The notes below the pieces were generated by a model. It worked only from the letters and a program-made list of their open reading frames with translations. It was not told the origin of the DNA and did not search any database. From Hydractinia symbiolongicarpus (taxonomy: Eukaryota; Cnidaria; Hydrozoa; Anthoathecata; Hydractiniidae): DNA of 64,000 nucleotides. The stretch is from the NCBI RefSeq assembly GCF_029227915.1, contig NC_079883.1, forward strand, positions 24,800,001 to 24,864,000. Reading direction: 5' to 3'. Both the position numbers and the translations under genes were made by a program. Positions 42,822 through 54,568 of this stretch are shown piece after piece (the stretch's first letter is position 1; every line of letters starts with the position of its first letter).

Positions 42822-42887
42822 CCCTTTTGGTCTAATGGCTATGACACTCATGCAATTGAGAGATCCAGGTTTAAATTCTGGACAGGG
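42822..42887 (+). other. tRNA-like sequence (SINE head or tRNA pseudogene)
   Basis: Box A TGGTCTAATGGCTATG and box B GGTTTAAATTC are about 35 bases apart. The T-arm stem CCAGG/TCTGG pairs, and the acceptor ends CCC/GGG pair. The anticodon stem has a mismatch and an oversized loop, and box B deviates from GGTTCGAATCC. More likely a SINE head or pseudogene than a working tRNA. Confidence 0.4.
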
Positions 42888-44390
42888 CTAGAAAAAACAG
42901 AATTATCTTGCATCTACAACAACCAGGCAATAATGAGTATATGACAGCTAGCTATATATACATCTATTGTGAGGATAATTGGTATTTCTCGAATTGTAGG
43001 GGTAGTATTAAAAACATTTATTACTATCATTTATAGAGCACAATAATGCCTTGTCAAGAAAGGGTAGCTAAAATGTTTGCTTGCGAACCTAGGAGACCTT
43101 ATGACACTCTCCCGTATATAATACCATAAGTATCGGGAACACGCAACAATCCAAGTCTTCCAAACCATGAACTGTTTTAGTATGAGGAAATAGTGCCTGA
43201 AACTGATTGATGTTGTACTCAATTGCAGCCAAAAAAACAAAAATGTATAATTGTTAAGTAATTTGTGCGCTTACCCGCTACAATTTCAAATGGTTCATAA
43301 TAAATCTCGTTTTTATGTTGCGCTATTATTCTGAGCCGTCACGGTTAATTGTGAACATGTGATATGGAAAAGAGCTCATTAAATAAAGGTAGCTAGCTAT
43401 TTTCTTTTACTATCTTCCCATAACAGTGAACAGTCAAGACTTAAGTATATAGCTAGTAAAGTATGCAAGACTTTGTATGTTGATCAGATATGTTGTCACA
43501 AAAGAACAGAAACCTTCTTTTCATAAATAAATTTCTGTAGATTTTCAGGTTTCTTTTATGAAATAATGTTTTTTTGGAAACTATACAACATAACTTTCTC
43601 ACAACTTCATTTGTACGGCATAAAATTTAAATTGAATATTTGGTCCTAAACCTAGGACACATTTCATATATCAGACTTATTTTAATCCTGAGAATCACTT
43701 TTAATATTTTGTGTACATGTATCTTATCAAAATTGATATGCGAAAAAAGTTTTTCGGAGTCTCCAAGAATGGCCAATTTGAGGAACTTAGGAACTGCAAT
43801 ACCAGTGATTTTTTTTTAGACTTTTTTTGGTCATATTAGTCTCAAACATATAATACAAGTTTCAAGTCATTACTTCATTTCTTACTAAATTTAAAGGACT
43901 TTTACTTGTTACGAAAAGCATGTTTTTTAAGCCGCTGAAACCAAAATGGCTGCATGGACTAATTGGTTTAAAAAACTTTTAAAACAATTTGTTAAAAATC
44001 TTTTATTCTTTATGTGTTTTCAATTTCTTGAAGATAAGGAGTTGTTGCATAGCTTAGCGACAATAGGGTAAGAACGAAATATTTACACACTCTGTGGGGC
44101 ATTGGTTTTAAACCTAAAAAAATCTCAGCGCGAAAAATCATAAATTGCCAAAGGTTATCTTGGAAATTTTTAAATTATTCCGATGTTATTTTATAAGAAA
44201 ATCTTCCATTTTACCCATACTTGAGGAATAATGAATTTCCTGCAAGTGTTCTCAAATATGTGTAGCTAAAAGGCTAAAAACTGCAATTTAAAAAAAAAAT
44301 CTTAGTCTTGTTCTTTCACACTTAGTCTAGCTAGCTAGAGAGAAAAAGTTTAATATTTAAACTTGACCCATTTGACTAATTATTAACTAA

Positions 44391-44580
44391 CTAGCTGTTT
44401 CCCGTGGAAGAATCCATTGTATTCACATTTAATTTATGTAGCAGATATACGTCCATCAAAAAACAAACAATACAGCAGTGCAAATCTTACAATCTGCGTT
44501 ATTATATAAATGACCAAAAAAATTAAAGGTGCCCAACAACTGCAGTATATATGTGACATTTAAAATCTATATCTACTAAA
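44391..44580 (-). mobile_element. Helitron 3' end fragment
   Basis: On the minus strand an imperfect GTGGA-type hairpin is followed by a short spacer and CTAG (44391-44394), then a host T. The adjoining sequence matches the repeat at 24146 (AATCTGCGTTATTATATA…). The 5' part is missing or diverged. Confidence 0.5.
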
Positions 44581-45909
44581 ATTACTTCTCTGACCATCTG
44601 ACAAATGCGAAAATTACTCGGAAAGAAGTTTTCAAAAGCATTTCAACATACATCTCACCCATAAAATTTAAATCACTCAAAACGTCACATATATACAAAA
44701 AAAAGCTGATCAATCTCAAACACAAATCTCTCTGATTGTATATGTTAAAATCAGTTAGTTTATTGCAAACCCTGCCAAAGGTTGACACAAAATGTGAAAG
44801 ATAAACAATAAATTGTACCTAAGTAGAAATTCTTATCTAAGGTGTTAAAAAGGGATTGCAAGGAAAAATTATAATGCAATAAAACGTTTTTTTGATATAC
44901 TGCATACGGTCCTTCCTCACTAAACTTTAGAGAAAATGTCAACAAAAAAACGGTGTTTAAGCCTGAAATTAATAAAGTACTTTCAGCAACTTGGATGCTG
45001 TTTTACTATCAATAAAGTAAACAAAATTTCAAATCTCATATAGTATTTTGTCACAAATGTTTTCATAAAATATATATAAAAGTCATAATGAGTCATGTTA
45101 AACAACAGCAATCAATCTATAAGTTCACTTTATGTCAAATTTTGCACCAAATTTGCAACACAAAATACAAATTGTAAATAATACTAAAATCTCTTATTTT
45201 GGTCCATCGCATACCGACGGTCTCCCAAAAAAGTTTAATCAAAATGTAAAAAATGAGAGGTTACGACAAAATCGAATTATGCGAAATTTAATTATTTTGG
45301 TACATATATCAACTGCATATGCCCTCTAAAACAATGTTTTAACCCAAAATGCAAGGGAATTAATATTTTAGATAATTGCTAGTTTAATCCTAAATGTAGC
45401 TATAGGGAAGGTAAGCTACCTGTAAGAACAACATCAAACAACGTCGAGGTTAATCTCTTTTGTAAACATACCACTGGTTTTCCTGTATTAGTACTAAATT
45501 TTGTGTGTACATTCCTTGCCCATGTGAGTGTAATCAAAGTGTCCTGTAAATAGATCTGAAAGCTGTGCGCAATTGGCTCACTCTTTGCAAATGACGCCAC
45601 TTAACAAAGAAATTGCGTTTCACTATTTCCCGTGAACTTTACGAGATTTGGTTGCGATATATGTCGAAATTAATTGCCTTTAAACATTGCGAATGTTAAA
45701 CAAAAAAGTACGATTCGAGACAGAATGATTGCTTCAGCGTAATTTATTGACTTCACTAGCAATTGTAAAGCGGGTAGATACCATTATCTAATTTAATGTT
45801 TTTGAGAATTTGTGTGTTTTTCACTTAGGTTCGTTTTTTTGTCTGCTACTTCTACAGCCCTTAAAACAATATGCATTTGGCAAATAAAAAGTAATAATTA
45901 TTCGAAAAA

Positions 45910-46215
45910 TTGATAAAAAAAATAATAGACTTGCCTCCAGAATATGCAATCGCATTTAAGAGATGTTTCTTGAACATAAATGAATTTGTAGATAAAGAGA
46001 AACAAGAACCTCCTTCCGTTATCACCACACCGAGTACGAGTAAATACAGAGTCAAACTTCCAGGATTAAAAATAAAACTGTTTGACGGACAGCCACAAAA
46101 CTGGCAGTGTTTTATTGATATCTTTGAGAGGGGCATCGACAGAAATAAAGATTTAGCCGATGTACAGAAGATGACTTATTTAAAAAATCTGTTCGAAGGA
46201 AATGCAGCTGCTGTT
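45910..46215 (+). pseudogene. BEL/Pao-type Gag relic, copy D2
   Basis: About 100 codons remain open: PEYAIAFKRCFLNINEFVD, the VITTPSTSKY linker, then LPGLKIKLFDGQPQNWQCF and DVQKMTYLKNLFEGNAAAV. The latter is the conserved start of the DUF1759 Gag domain of BEL/Pao elements (the FxG.P..W..F and Q..YL...L.G.A patterns). It stops soon after. No pol genes follow. This is a better-preserved copy than the one at 13455. Confidence 0.65.
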
Positions 46216-46299
46216 AATAAATAAATAAAGCAATTGAAAAAGATAATTTTCGAAAAGCAGCAGTTGTGGAGACATTAGTTGTTGAAACAAAATCAACCT

Positions 46300-46971
46300 C
46301 ATGTTCTTCTCCATTAAGTTCGGCTACGTTACTGCTTGTAATTGCTTCTAGACATGTCTCTGTTAGCCCAAGTGCACTGGCTTTAACCTTATAATTTTAA
46401 ACATGACCCAGCTCAGGTATTTTATTACTCAGACTTTCTTCTACTTCATTGCCTATTTCATGCAATTCCGCATGTCCTATGTTTTTTTCCCTTCCTCAAT
46501 ATTTCGAAACAGAATCAATTTCAGCGGGGTGATCCCGCTGAAATTTGCTTGTAATTACTTCTTGACGTGCCAATGTTAGCCCAGGTGGACCTGCTTTAAG
46601 TTTATGATTTAAAAATGGCCAACTCAAGCACTTTAGTAATTAGAGTTTCTTCTACTTTGTCTCTCATTCCAGGCAATCCTGCGAATCCTACGTCATATTT
46701 CTTTGCTTCATTTTTGCGAAACAGAATCAAGCTCAGCCGTGTTACTGCTTGCGCATTCTTCAACATTTTCATTTCTCAGTTCAGGTGACAATTCTCCAAA
46801 CTCCCTATCTAAAACACCATCGAACTCTGGTATTTTACTCGTTACAATTTCTGGCACTTTATGTACTGGTTCTGATAAAACTGTTTTTAATGTATGTTCG
46901 TCTCTGAACATAGAGCCATGTTTTGATACTTTATTTTTTTCACTCTCATCAACCTTTTTTTTATTCCAGAA
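46300..46971 (-). pseudogene. Broken exon encoding tandem repeats, copy D2
   Basis: An acceptor (TTTTTTAG at 46972) opens a minus-strand frame. The part KVDESEKNKVSKHGSMFRDEHTLKTVLSEPVHKVPEI…SPELRNENVEECASSNTAELDSVSQK is open and then stops. Repeat-like segments continue near 46590 and 46380 in other frames. It aligns with 14060-15385 but is broken at a different codon. The protein family is unknown. Confidence 0.45.
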
Positions 46972-47325
46972 CTAAAAAAGATAACAAAGCAAATATGAAA
47001 TGCATGAAATTAGCTATGCTTTTTAAAAGTTGCTATGTGACCTTCTCAAGACATTACTATTGCAGCTATATGACCTAAACAAGCAAACACGCAAGTAATA
47101 GAAGCTTGGTGTTCTCAGGGCATATCCATCCTTATTGTTGCCTCTTCATTCCATCAAATTCCTGTCACACAAGTCCATATGCAAGATAATTGGGATGATT
47201 GGGATGAACGAGAGCATATATTGATGAAAAACAGGTTAATTAAGGTAAATTAAGTGCAACTCACATAGTATATACACTAGTACAACTTATAACTTATTAT
47301 TTTTAGTTGATTATGAAATTAGGAC

Positions 47326-47535
47326 TTATTTGGGATATTCTTGCATAAGAGTAGTACATACCTTTTTGTGTTTGGAAATCTCCACAACAGTTAATGCAAC
47401 AACAAACATTGCATTGACATATTCATGGCAACGAACTGCACGACTGGTGATGTCTCTATAGTCTAGTTGTATGTCTGTTATATAGCTTCGAAGTGAAATG
47501 TGTAGTGTAATAGTTGTTTTTACCCTATTAACCAT
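47326..47535 (-). other. Candidate exon, paralogue of 15711-15843
   Basis: The minus-strand frame MVNRVKTTITLHISLRSYITDIQLDYRDITSRAVRCHEYVNA is similar to the copy in D1, but the donor and the sequence after VNA differ. Evidence for coding is weak; see the D1 entry. Confidence 0.25.
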
Positions 47536-48299
47536 TTAGAACACGCAGTTTTAATGAAGTGTTTTTGCGTTCATCAAGACTGTCAACTACTAGTGTTTGT
47601 GAAAGAACCTTGTGCAAACGTTTCAGAGATATTTACCATTTATTAACGTTTTCTTTCTCATCATCAATTTCGATAACTTTATCTAAATAATTGCAATTCT
47701 TCAGCTATAACATACTAAAAATATAAGTTGTTTGATGGCCAAAGTGATTGTTTAATAATATCCCACACAAAATTAAATTGCACACTAAATCGCGTCAATG
47801 GCACTAAACAACGATTACATAAGAACAATTTACAGCATGAAAATAAAATTATACCTTTCTAAAGCATTGTTGCACTGACAAATTTACTTGAAGATCAACA
47901 TTAGACGGCGAAGGCAAGAGTGTCAGGTGTAGTGGATGCAGATATTTCTGCTAGAGGTCAGATGTCAAATGATTACGAAGAACTTTTCTTGAAAAACAGC
48001 TGTTATGCAGATTCTTAGAACACACCATTTTAGGATAAGATTTCCACCACACGGAATTTCATCATGCTGATCAATTTTAACTGTATCAAACAGGCACAAC
48101 TTTGTTTTCTTCTCAACATAAGGGCGGAGCATTTCGGTATTTGGTTTTGGGGAATCGCTGATAAACTACCCCATTTTAGTTGCATGAGTGCTAAAAGAAA
48201 AGTACACTGGTGTAGTAATAAACATTTCCAGCAATAGAAAATTAGAACATATTTTGATTATTATTTGCAATGATTAATGTTATTTGAGATGGTATTACT

Positions 48300-48510
48300 A
48301 GAACAGGGGGGAAGCTGTAAAAATGCATATCTGTCACCGTATTTTCATCTATATTTGGTTTCGAGGAAAACACAAAAATACACATATAATATCTATCAAC
48401 ATAATATACATCAATTTATTTAAATATGATGGCTTTAACCTGCTTCCGTGCCTCACTCTTGTCACATAACAGCTCCCACACATTAAAATTGTAAAATTAA
48501 ATACACGTTT
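48300..48510 (-). other. Conserved block, paralogue of 16595-16804
   Basis: The minus strand retains FNVWELLCDKSEARKQV and FVFSSKPNIDENTVTD, but there is a stop between them. It supports a shared ancestral sequence, not a current gene. Confidence 0.25.
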
Positions 48511-49684
48511 ATCACTGCTTTTCACAAAAGTATAAAAAACTTCCCAGTTTCTTCCTGTCGTATGTAATCTCTTACCTTTGTGCCTCTATGAATGCTATAC
48601 TCAATAATAAAAATCATCAGCTTCAAGTTCTGCAGTAATAAAAACACCAAAGCCTGAAAATAAACACAACAACCATGCAGAGCTATAACATTTGATCTTT
48701 TCCATTTCATCAATACTAAAAAGTAGTATCTAAAAGGTAATTTTGAAGGTACATGCCAACTGTCAACTTTTTCGCAATCATTAACCAAATTATGAAAAGA
48801 ACAAGATTTGGAATGTTGGCAGTTATTCTGCACTCCAAAATCTAGCTTTTACATAATCATGCAAGCATGTGCAAGTAAATATAAAATGGATCCGAATTAC
48901 TCATTTATCAATGTCAGCATTTTGTAACTTGGGGGTATCCATAGGTAGCACAGGGGCTTCAAATGTGACGCCAAGGTACACATATCTTATTGCTACTAAT
49001 TTTTGCACATTTTTGTTAGTGTGCAAAATTTAGTAAAGAAATTCTACACAAAAAGTTTCACGCAAAAATATACGTTTTGTCTAAAGCCCTAAATTTTACT
49101 ATTTTTTTCTTGTTATTATAGTTTCAACTTGCGCACAATATAATAGGGTAGAAATAGATTTTCTTCACTGCGCAAAAATTAAAATGCGTGAAAATTAGTA
49201 CGAATAAGGTAATTGTAACACGAGGGATATAGAGACTGGATCTTGGGTGAACTTTGTAAAACTTCTGGCTGACCTCATAGAAACCGTTACTACAAAACTC
49301 ACCAATATCTTTTCCAGTAACTTACTTTCTCAGGAAATCCGGATCTAAATCTTCATAACAATATATTTTTTCTATGTCAACTGAATTTGTGTTTTTTTTG
49401 CGTAAAGGTGGCATATTTTCTTATTTTAGTTAGTTTATTTCTGAAGTCATAAATCAAATACATTGATTTAAACACAGAGAATTTATTCTGTGATAAACTG
49501 CAAACAGTAGACAACAATTGCTGCCCTGTTACCACTTAACAAAAAATCTTGGACATCTTCTCTCCTAAAAACAACTTTTGTTCGTATATTGAAGTATGCA
49601 ATCGGAAAACAAAATATAAATTTGCAAAGTAAAACACCGGTTTGAAGACGAGAAGCAGGTAATTGGCATATTTTATGTTGGCAG

Positions 49685-49851
49685 TGTAGTAGTTATCTAT
49701 CATCAGATAAAAAGTATTCTTCTGATAAAAGGAGCTAATCACATATAAACATAAAGTCTGATATCAGATGCTGTGACACCATCTTGGATCGTGTTTAGAG
49801 AGCCAGGCGAAACTCACGGCATCCGATATATACCTAGTAAAATATATTACA
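49685..49851 (-). repeat. 3' LTR of the Gypsy element
   Basis: 167 bp, identical to the copy at 54402-54568. It is preceded on the minus strand by the polypurine tract at about 49852-49864. It is short for a Gypsy LTR. Confidence 0.95.
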
Positions 49852-50087
49852 ATCCCTCTTTTTCTCGAAGTTATTGTTGTTGATTTCTTGATTGTTTGTT
49901 TTATAACATGTTCACATATTTGCTTTTCAACTCAGTTCCTCTGCACGTACATAAAACGTTTTTGTTCTTCAGCTATACACATCGGTCTTTTACTATATAC
50001 ATCGTATCGTTCGTCTGCTATATATATACATCGTTTATCATTATCGTTCTTGTTATCATTATCTTGTTATCGTTCTTATTTTTTTCT

Positions 50088-53000
50088 CTAAGTCTTCTTC
50101 TTGCGCTTCGGATTGATGATGACGTAACGCTCTGTAGTTTTTCTTTGTCGTTTCGGGTAGGTTTTTGCACCGTTCTTGTGGTTTTTCTTTTCGTATAGAT
50201 CTTCTTCTTTGTTATGGCCATCATTCGGTTTAGATTGTTGGTTCTCATCAAAATTCGCATTGCTTGAGCAGGTACAAGGGTCTGCCCTGTTTCGCGCGTT
50301 AGAAACACTCGATTGCTTACCCTTCGCAGATCTATACAGTTTCGCGTGTCCGTTTGCTCGTAGAAACGTTTTTCCTTCCTTGTTTCGAACCATGATGCTT
50401 CGTTTGTATACTTTAATGATGGTGAAGACTTCCTTTAACCAGGGCGGTGAAAGTTTGTTTTTGTTGTCGGTAAGATTTTTCAACAATACCTTTTGTCCGA
50501 CTTCAAAAGTGACAGTTTTTGCCTTGCGGTTCTGGTCGGTGTTTTCCTTGGATTTCTGTTTGTGCTTTTCATCATTCTTGTTTACTTCTATATCCAATTC
50601 ACTGTTGCTTTTCACAAGTTGACTAACGTCAGGAAGATCATTCGTTAGCGGTCTACCGAACATCAGTGTTGCAGGTGGAACTTTAGTTACGGTATGAGGT
50701 GTGGTTCGGTAACTCAAAAGGAATGTGTCAAGAGTTTTACGCCAATCCTTTCCAGTGATGACAGCAGTTTGATTGTGTCGCTTCAATGTGCGGTTAAATC
50801 TCTCAACCTCACCATTAGCTTGTGGCCAGTATGGAGTTGTACGCCGGTGTTTTATACCATGTTGTTGAAGGTATCGGCTGAATTTGAAGGACGTGAATTG
50901 TGAACCGTTGTCAGTTACAATTGTTTTTGGATAACCAAAAATACTAAAGGTTTGCTTCATAACATTTATTATGTTTTGCACACCAGTGTTCTTGATAGAA
51001 GAAACTATTGGGTATCTGGATCTGTAATCAATCAAAACTAACAGGTTGTCACCAGAGGGATAAGGGCCTTGAATGTCCATTGCAATAGTGTTCCAAGGTT
51101 GTTTGGGAATTTCTGTTGGTTGTGACGGTTCATGCCTGGTGGTGGAGGGTGCAGTTACTTGGCAGGCATGACAGGTAAGTGTTAGATCTTCGATTTGTTT
51201 GTTCATCAGCGGCCACCAAACTTTTTCACGTAATAGTAGTTTAGTTTTGGTTGTTCCTTGATGCGTAGCATGTGCTATCTGCAACATTTTCTGTTGTAGA
51301 GTGCTTGGGATGACAATTCGTTGTCCTTTGAGTAAAATGTTATTCACAAAGGATAACTCATGCTTTGCATGTCTGTATGGATTCAAAGCAGAATCTTTTG
51401 GCCAGGCCTTCGAGTTAATGGCTTTGGTGACTTTTTGAAGAATGATGTCTTTTGCAGTTTCATCTTGTATCTCTTCGATATTGCAGCTTTTAGGTACTGC
51501 TTCTGCTGCTGTAAAGTTGATAAAGGATTCAATTGAGTCGTCAGTTTCTCCTTCACTGTCTGTACAAACAGGGTCTCTTGATAGTATGTCAGCAGCATTT
51601 TTGGCACCAGGAATGTATTTTAATTTGTAGTTATACCCTTGTATGCGAAGAAGCCATCTCTGGATCCTCGGTGGTGGAGATGTGGAAGTTGGTGACATTA
51701 CGTGCAAAAGACTCTTGTGATCAGTGGTGATATCGAAGTCACGGTCATATATGAAAAAGTGAAAGTGTGTGCAGCCAAAGGCAACTGCAAGAGCTTCTCG
51801 TTCTGTTTGTGAGTATCTCTGTTCAACAGGTGTTAATGCTCTACTTCCATATGCTACCGGCTTGAAGTTTCCATCTTTCTGTTTCTGTGTAAGTATGGCA
51901 CCAAGACCATACGGACTTGCATCAACAATTATGTCTGTTTCCGCCTCAGGATTGTAAAATGCCATAGTTTCAGAAGTGCAAAGTTTTTCTTTGAGTAAAT
52001 CAAATGATTTCTGTTCAAGATCTGTCCATATGAATGGTGTATTTTTCTTGGTGAGTTTCCTCAGTGGAGCTGATAATGTACTGTAGTCTTTGATGAACTG
52101 ACTGCAATAATTTACTAGACCAAGAAAGGATCTGACTTCTGTCGATGTTGTTGGTGTTTTGAATTTGTTGACTGCAGTGACTTTGGAAGGGTCTGGAGAT
52201 ATGCCATCTGTTGTGAGAGTATATCCACTAAATAAAATTTTATTCTTGCTAAACTCACATTTTTCTGGGTTGACACGCAGGCCATTCTCAGAAAGATTAC
52301 GAAGAACCTTATCGAGATTGCGGTCATGCTCTGCTTGTGTTTTTCCCCAGATAAAAATATCATCAGAGATGTTCTTTGCCCCTTCACAATCAGCAATTAC
52401 CATTTCAATATTTTTCTGAAAATGTTCAAAGGCACTTGAAATACCATATATGAGACGCTTGTATCTGAAAATTCCTTTATGGGTAATGAAGGCAGTAATG
52501 TTTCTGCTTTCTTCGGCTAACTCAATTTGATGGTAGCCTTCTCGCAGGTCAATTTTTGAGAAGACAGTGGCTCCATTTAATAATGGTAGGATTTCTTCCA
52601 GTTTTGGAATAGGATGCTTCTCTCTGATAATGGCAGTGTTTGCTCTGCGCATGTCCACACACAATCTAATTTTGCCATTTTTCTTAGGTACTGCGCCAAT
52701 TGGTGAAACCCACGAAGTTGGTCCATTAACTGGCTCAATGATATCTAATTTCAGCAGTCTATCGAGCTCTGCTTCAACTTTCTTTCTGGTGTGAAACGGC
52801 AGTCTCCTAGTTGGTTGCTGGATGGGGGTGACATCTGGATCAATATGGAGTTTCTGTTTGAAGTTGTTAAGTTTTCCCATTCCTTTGAATACCTTGTTGT
52901 TTTTGTTGAGGACTTGTTCTGTTGATACTGGTATGCCTTTTGACAGACTTCTGCTACCTAACTGGAATGTTCTATGGTTGATGGGTGTTGTAGCTGGTCC

Positions 53001-54188
53001 AATTCGTAATAGATCTAGCTGCTCAGCTGTTTTGTGACCAAGTAAATTGCCTCCTTGACCAGGTATTACGTAGAATTTTGCTAGTATTTTATGGTGATTT
53101 GCTGCAACTGTAGCTTTGAAGGTACCAGTGATTGGGAGCTTCTTAGTAGCATTGTATGGGTAGATTCGGGCATTGGATTTCTGAAGCTGGATGTTGCTGA
53201 ATAAGCGTTTATAGGTTCGAAAATCGATGATATTTGTTGTGCTTCCAGAATCAATGATAGCAGTCATTTCGCTATTGTTTACTAGAACGGGGAAGTTATT
53301 TGACTTCGTAGTGTTCATCTTGTATAGGTAGATATCCTCATCTTCGTCATCAGAGTTTTCATGGTTGGTTTGATGAACTTGCTGTTTATTTTTGGTGCGG
53401 CACATTTTTGCAAAATGTCCTTTAATACCACATTTGTTACATGTTTTATCTCTTGATCTCCGACATTCATGACTTTTGTGGTTCTTCATACCACAGCGAC
53501 CACATTCTGGTTTGTTGAATGATTTGGTTGGGTTGTTCCGATGTGGTGGTGCATTGTGTTTCCTATGGCTACGATGAGGTGGTCTACGCCCATGTAGTTT
53601 GTTGATTTGTTCAGAGCTTTCTTCTTCAGTGTCATGTTGTGTTTGTTTACCATTAGCTATTTCTTTGTTTTGGTGTTCTGCAGATTCAAAAAGTCGTCCA
53701 AGGTCCTGTGTTTTCTGGAGATTCAAATCAGTTTCCATAAGTAAACGTTTGCGGAATTTAATATTCGATGTTTTTGCTATGACCATGTCTCGGATTTCAT
53801 TGTCAGTTTCTGATCCATATTCACAATATAAGGAAAGTTGTCGTAGACGGGTAATGAATTGATCCGTACTTTCCCCTACTTGTTGTGAGGCTTGGTGAAA
53901 TTTATGCCTTTCGAAAGGTATGTTCTTTTTGACTGAAAAATGTTCATCAAATTTATGGAGGGCTTCTTCAAATGTTGTTCCAGGATCAGAGAAAGTTTCA
54001 AATATTTCCTGGCATTTAGGTCCAATCATGTGGAGTAAAATTGCCCTCTTTCTTTCATCATCCCTAACTCCACTTGCTAGTATGTAGTATTTAAGACTGG
54101 TCTGCCATTTCGTCCATCGTTGACCAACTGAAGTCGGTTCTCCATTTGGGTCAAAGGGTGGTATGGCTGGAAGTTGCAAAACGGACAT
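50088..54188 (-). CDS. Gypsy Gag-Pol polyprotein
   Basis: 1366 aa from the ATG at 54188 (MSVLQLPAIPPF); the frame runs a little further upstream without an ATG. Gag occupies about 1-280, with two CCHC knuckles (C229, C232, H237, C242 and C250, C253, H258, C263). Aspartic protease: IIDSGSTTN, D313, with DSG instead of DTG. RT: KIDLREGYHQI (D547) and a catalytic box ISDDIF (D609, D610), where Ile replaces the usual Tyr. RNase H: D756 in IIVDASPYG, and TTDHKSL. Integrase: zinc region H973, H976, C1006, C1009; core D1038, D1093, E1129 (DD35E; TDNGSQF, PQANGEVERF). A basic C-terminal tail (KRQRKTTERY…KRKKKT) follows. Gag and Pol are in one frame with no shift. It makes the virus-like particle and carries out reverse transcription and integration. 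There is no env. Confidence 0.95.
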   Translation of the reverse strand: MSVLQLPAIPPFDPNGEPTSVGQRWTKWQTSLKYYILASGVRDDERKRAILLHMIGPKCQEIFETFSDPGTTFEEALHKFDEHFSVKKNIPFERHKFHQASQQVGESTDQFITRLRQLSLYCEYGSETDNEIRDMVIAKTSNIKFRKRLLMETDLNLQKTQDLGRLFESAEHQNKEIANGKQTQHDTEEESSEQINKLHGRRPPHRSHRKHNAPPHRNNPTKSFNKPECGRCGMKNHKSHECRRSRDKTCNKCGIKGHFAKMCRTKNKQQVHQTNHENSDDEDEDIYLYKMNTTKSNNFPVLVNNSEMTAIIDSGSTTNIIDFRTYKRLFSNIQLQKSNARIYPYNATKKLPITGTFKATVAANHHKILAKFYVIPGQGGNLLGHKTAEQLDLLRIGPATTPINHRTFQLGSRSLSKGIPVSTEQVLNKNNKVFKGMGKLNNFKQKLHIDPDVTPIQQPTRRLPFHTRKKVEAELDRLLKLDIIEPVNGPTSWVSPIGAVPKKNGKIRLCVDMRRANTAIIREKHPIPKLEEILPLLNGATVFSKIDLREGYHQIELAEESRNITAFITHKGIFRYKRLIYGISSAFEHFQKNIEMVIADCEGAKNISDDIFIWGKTQAEHDRNLDKVLRNLSENGLRVNPEKCEFSKNKILFSGYTLTTDGISPDPSKVTAVNKFKTPTTSTEVRSFLGLVNYCSQFIKDYSTLSAPLRKLTKKNTPFIWTDLEQKSFDLLKEKLCTSETMAFYNPEAETDIIVDASPYGLGAILTQKQKDGNFKPVAYGSRALTPVEQRYSQTEREALAVAFGCTHFHFFIYDRDFDITTDHKSLLHVMSPTSTSPPPRIQRWLLRIQGYNYKLKYIPGAKNAADILSRDPVCTDSEGETDDSIESFINFTAAEAVPKSCNIEEIQDETAKDIILQKVTKAINSKAWPKDSALNPYRHAKHELSFVNNILLKGQRIVIPSTLQQKMLQIAHATHQGTTKTKLLLREKVWWPLMNKQIEDLTLTCHACQVTAPSTTRHEPSQPTEIPKQPWNTIAMDIQGPYPSGDNLLVLIDYRSRYPIVSSIKNTGVQNIINVMKQTFSIFGYPKTIVTDNGSQFTSFKFSRYLQQHGIKHRRTTPYWPQANGEVERFNRTLKRHNQTAVITGKDWRKTLDTFLLSYRTTPHTVTKVPPATLMFGRPLTNDLPDVSQLVKSNSELDIEVNKNDEKHKQKSKENTDQNRKAKTVTFEVGQKVLLKNLTDNKNKLSPPWLKEVFTIIKVYKRSIMVRNKEGKTFLRANGHAKLYRSAKGKQSSVSNARNRADPCTCSSNANFDENQQSKPNDGHNKEEDLYEKKNHKNGAKTYPKRQRKTTERYVIINPKRKKKT

Positions 54189-54380
54189 GCTAGCTGCACA
54201 GAAATGCTCAGAGCGCGCGCACAAGTATAACTATCGCTTGAAATTACAAAGGACAGCCTAGCAAAGTTTCCTTTCGCACAGTAAGAGTCAACAAAATTTG
54301 TTGTTTTGATTCGAAAATTCACACGTCTTGTTTCACGCGAGATTGCTTTGTAATTATGAAATATACCTCTCCATGAGTTC

Positions 54381-54398
54381 TTGGAATCCTCGTCGCCA
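54381..54398 (-). promoter_or_regulatory. Primer-binding site of the Gypsy element
   Basis: TGGCGACGAGGATTCC just inside the 5' LTR. It starts with TGG, complementary to the CCA end of a tRNA. The tRNA species is not determined. Confidence 0.7.
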
Positions 54399-54401
54399 AT
54401 T

Positions 54402-54568
54402 TGTAGTAGTTATCTATCATCAGATAAAAAGTATTCTTCTGATAAAAGGAGCTAATCACATATAAACATAAAGTCTGATATCAGATGCTGTGACACCATC
54501 TTGGATCGTGTTTAGAGAGCCAGGCGAAACTCACGGCATCCGATATATACCTAGTAAAATATATTACA
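54402..54568 (-). repeat. 5' LTR of the Gypsy element
   Basis: 167 bp, identical to the 3' LTR. It should contain the element promoter. TATATATCGG near the U3-side end is AT-rich, but no definite TATA position can be assigned. Confidence 0.95.

Larger units (their letters stand above)
41340..45689. other. Mostly unannotated AT-rich stretch between blocks B and D2
   Basis: I find no gene I can name. A 97-codon open stretch at 41748-42041 has a coiled-coil-like, charged C-terminal half (EKIKDDIKELSNN), but it has no splice context or homologue that I recognise. A tRNA-like sequence lies at 42822-42887 and a Helitron 3' end at 44391. The remainder shows no repeat boundary. This stretch has no counterpart in unit 1, where block D1 follows block A directly. 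Confidence 0.4.
49685..54568 (-). mobile_element. Complete Ty3/Gypsy LTR retrotransposon (4884 bp)
   Basis: Two LTRs of 167 bp, identical by direct reading, begin TGTAATATAT and end TACTACA on the minus strand. A 5-bp target duplication GGCAG is present at 49680-49684 and 54569-54573. The unoccupied site is at 18648-18652 in block D1. The primer-binding site (TGGCGACGAGGATTCC) starts three bases inside the 5' LTR, and a purine-rich tract (AAAAAGAGGGAT) abuts the 3' LTR. One long intact frame encodes Gag-Pol. Identical LTRs, a perfect target duplication and an intact frame indicate a very recent insertion that could still be mobile. Confidence 0.95.
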
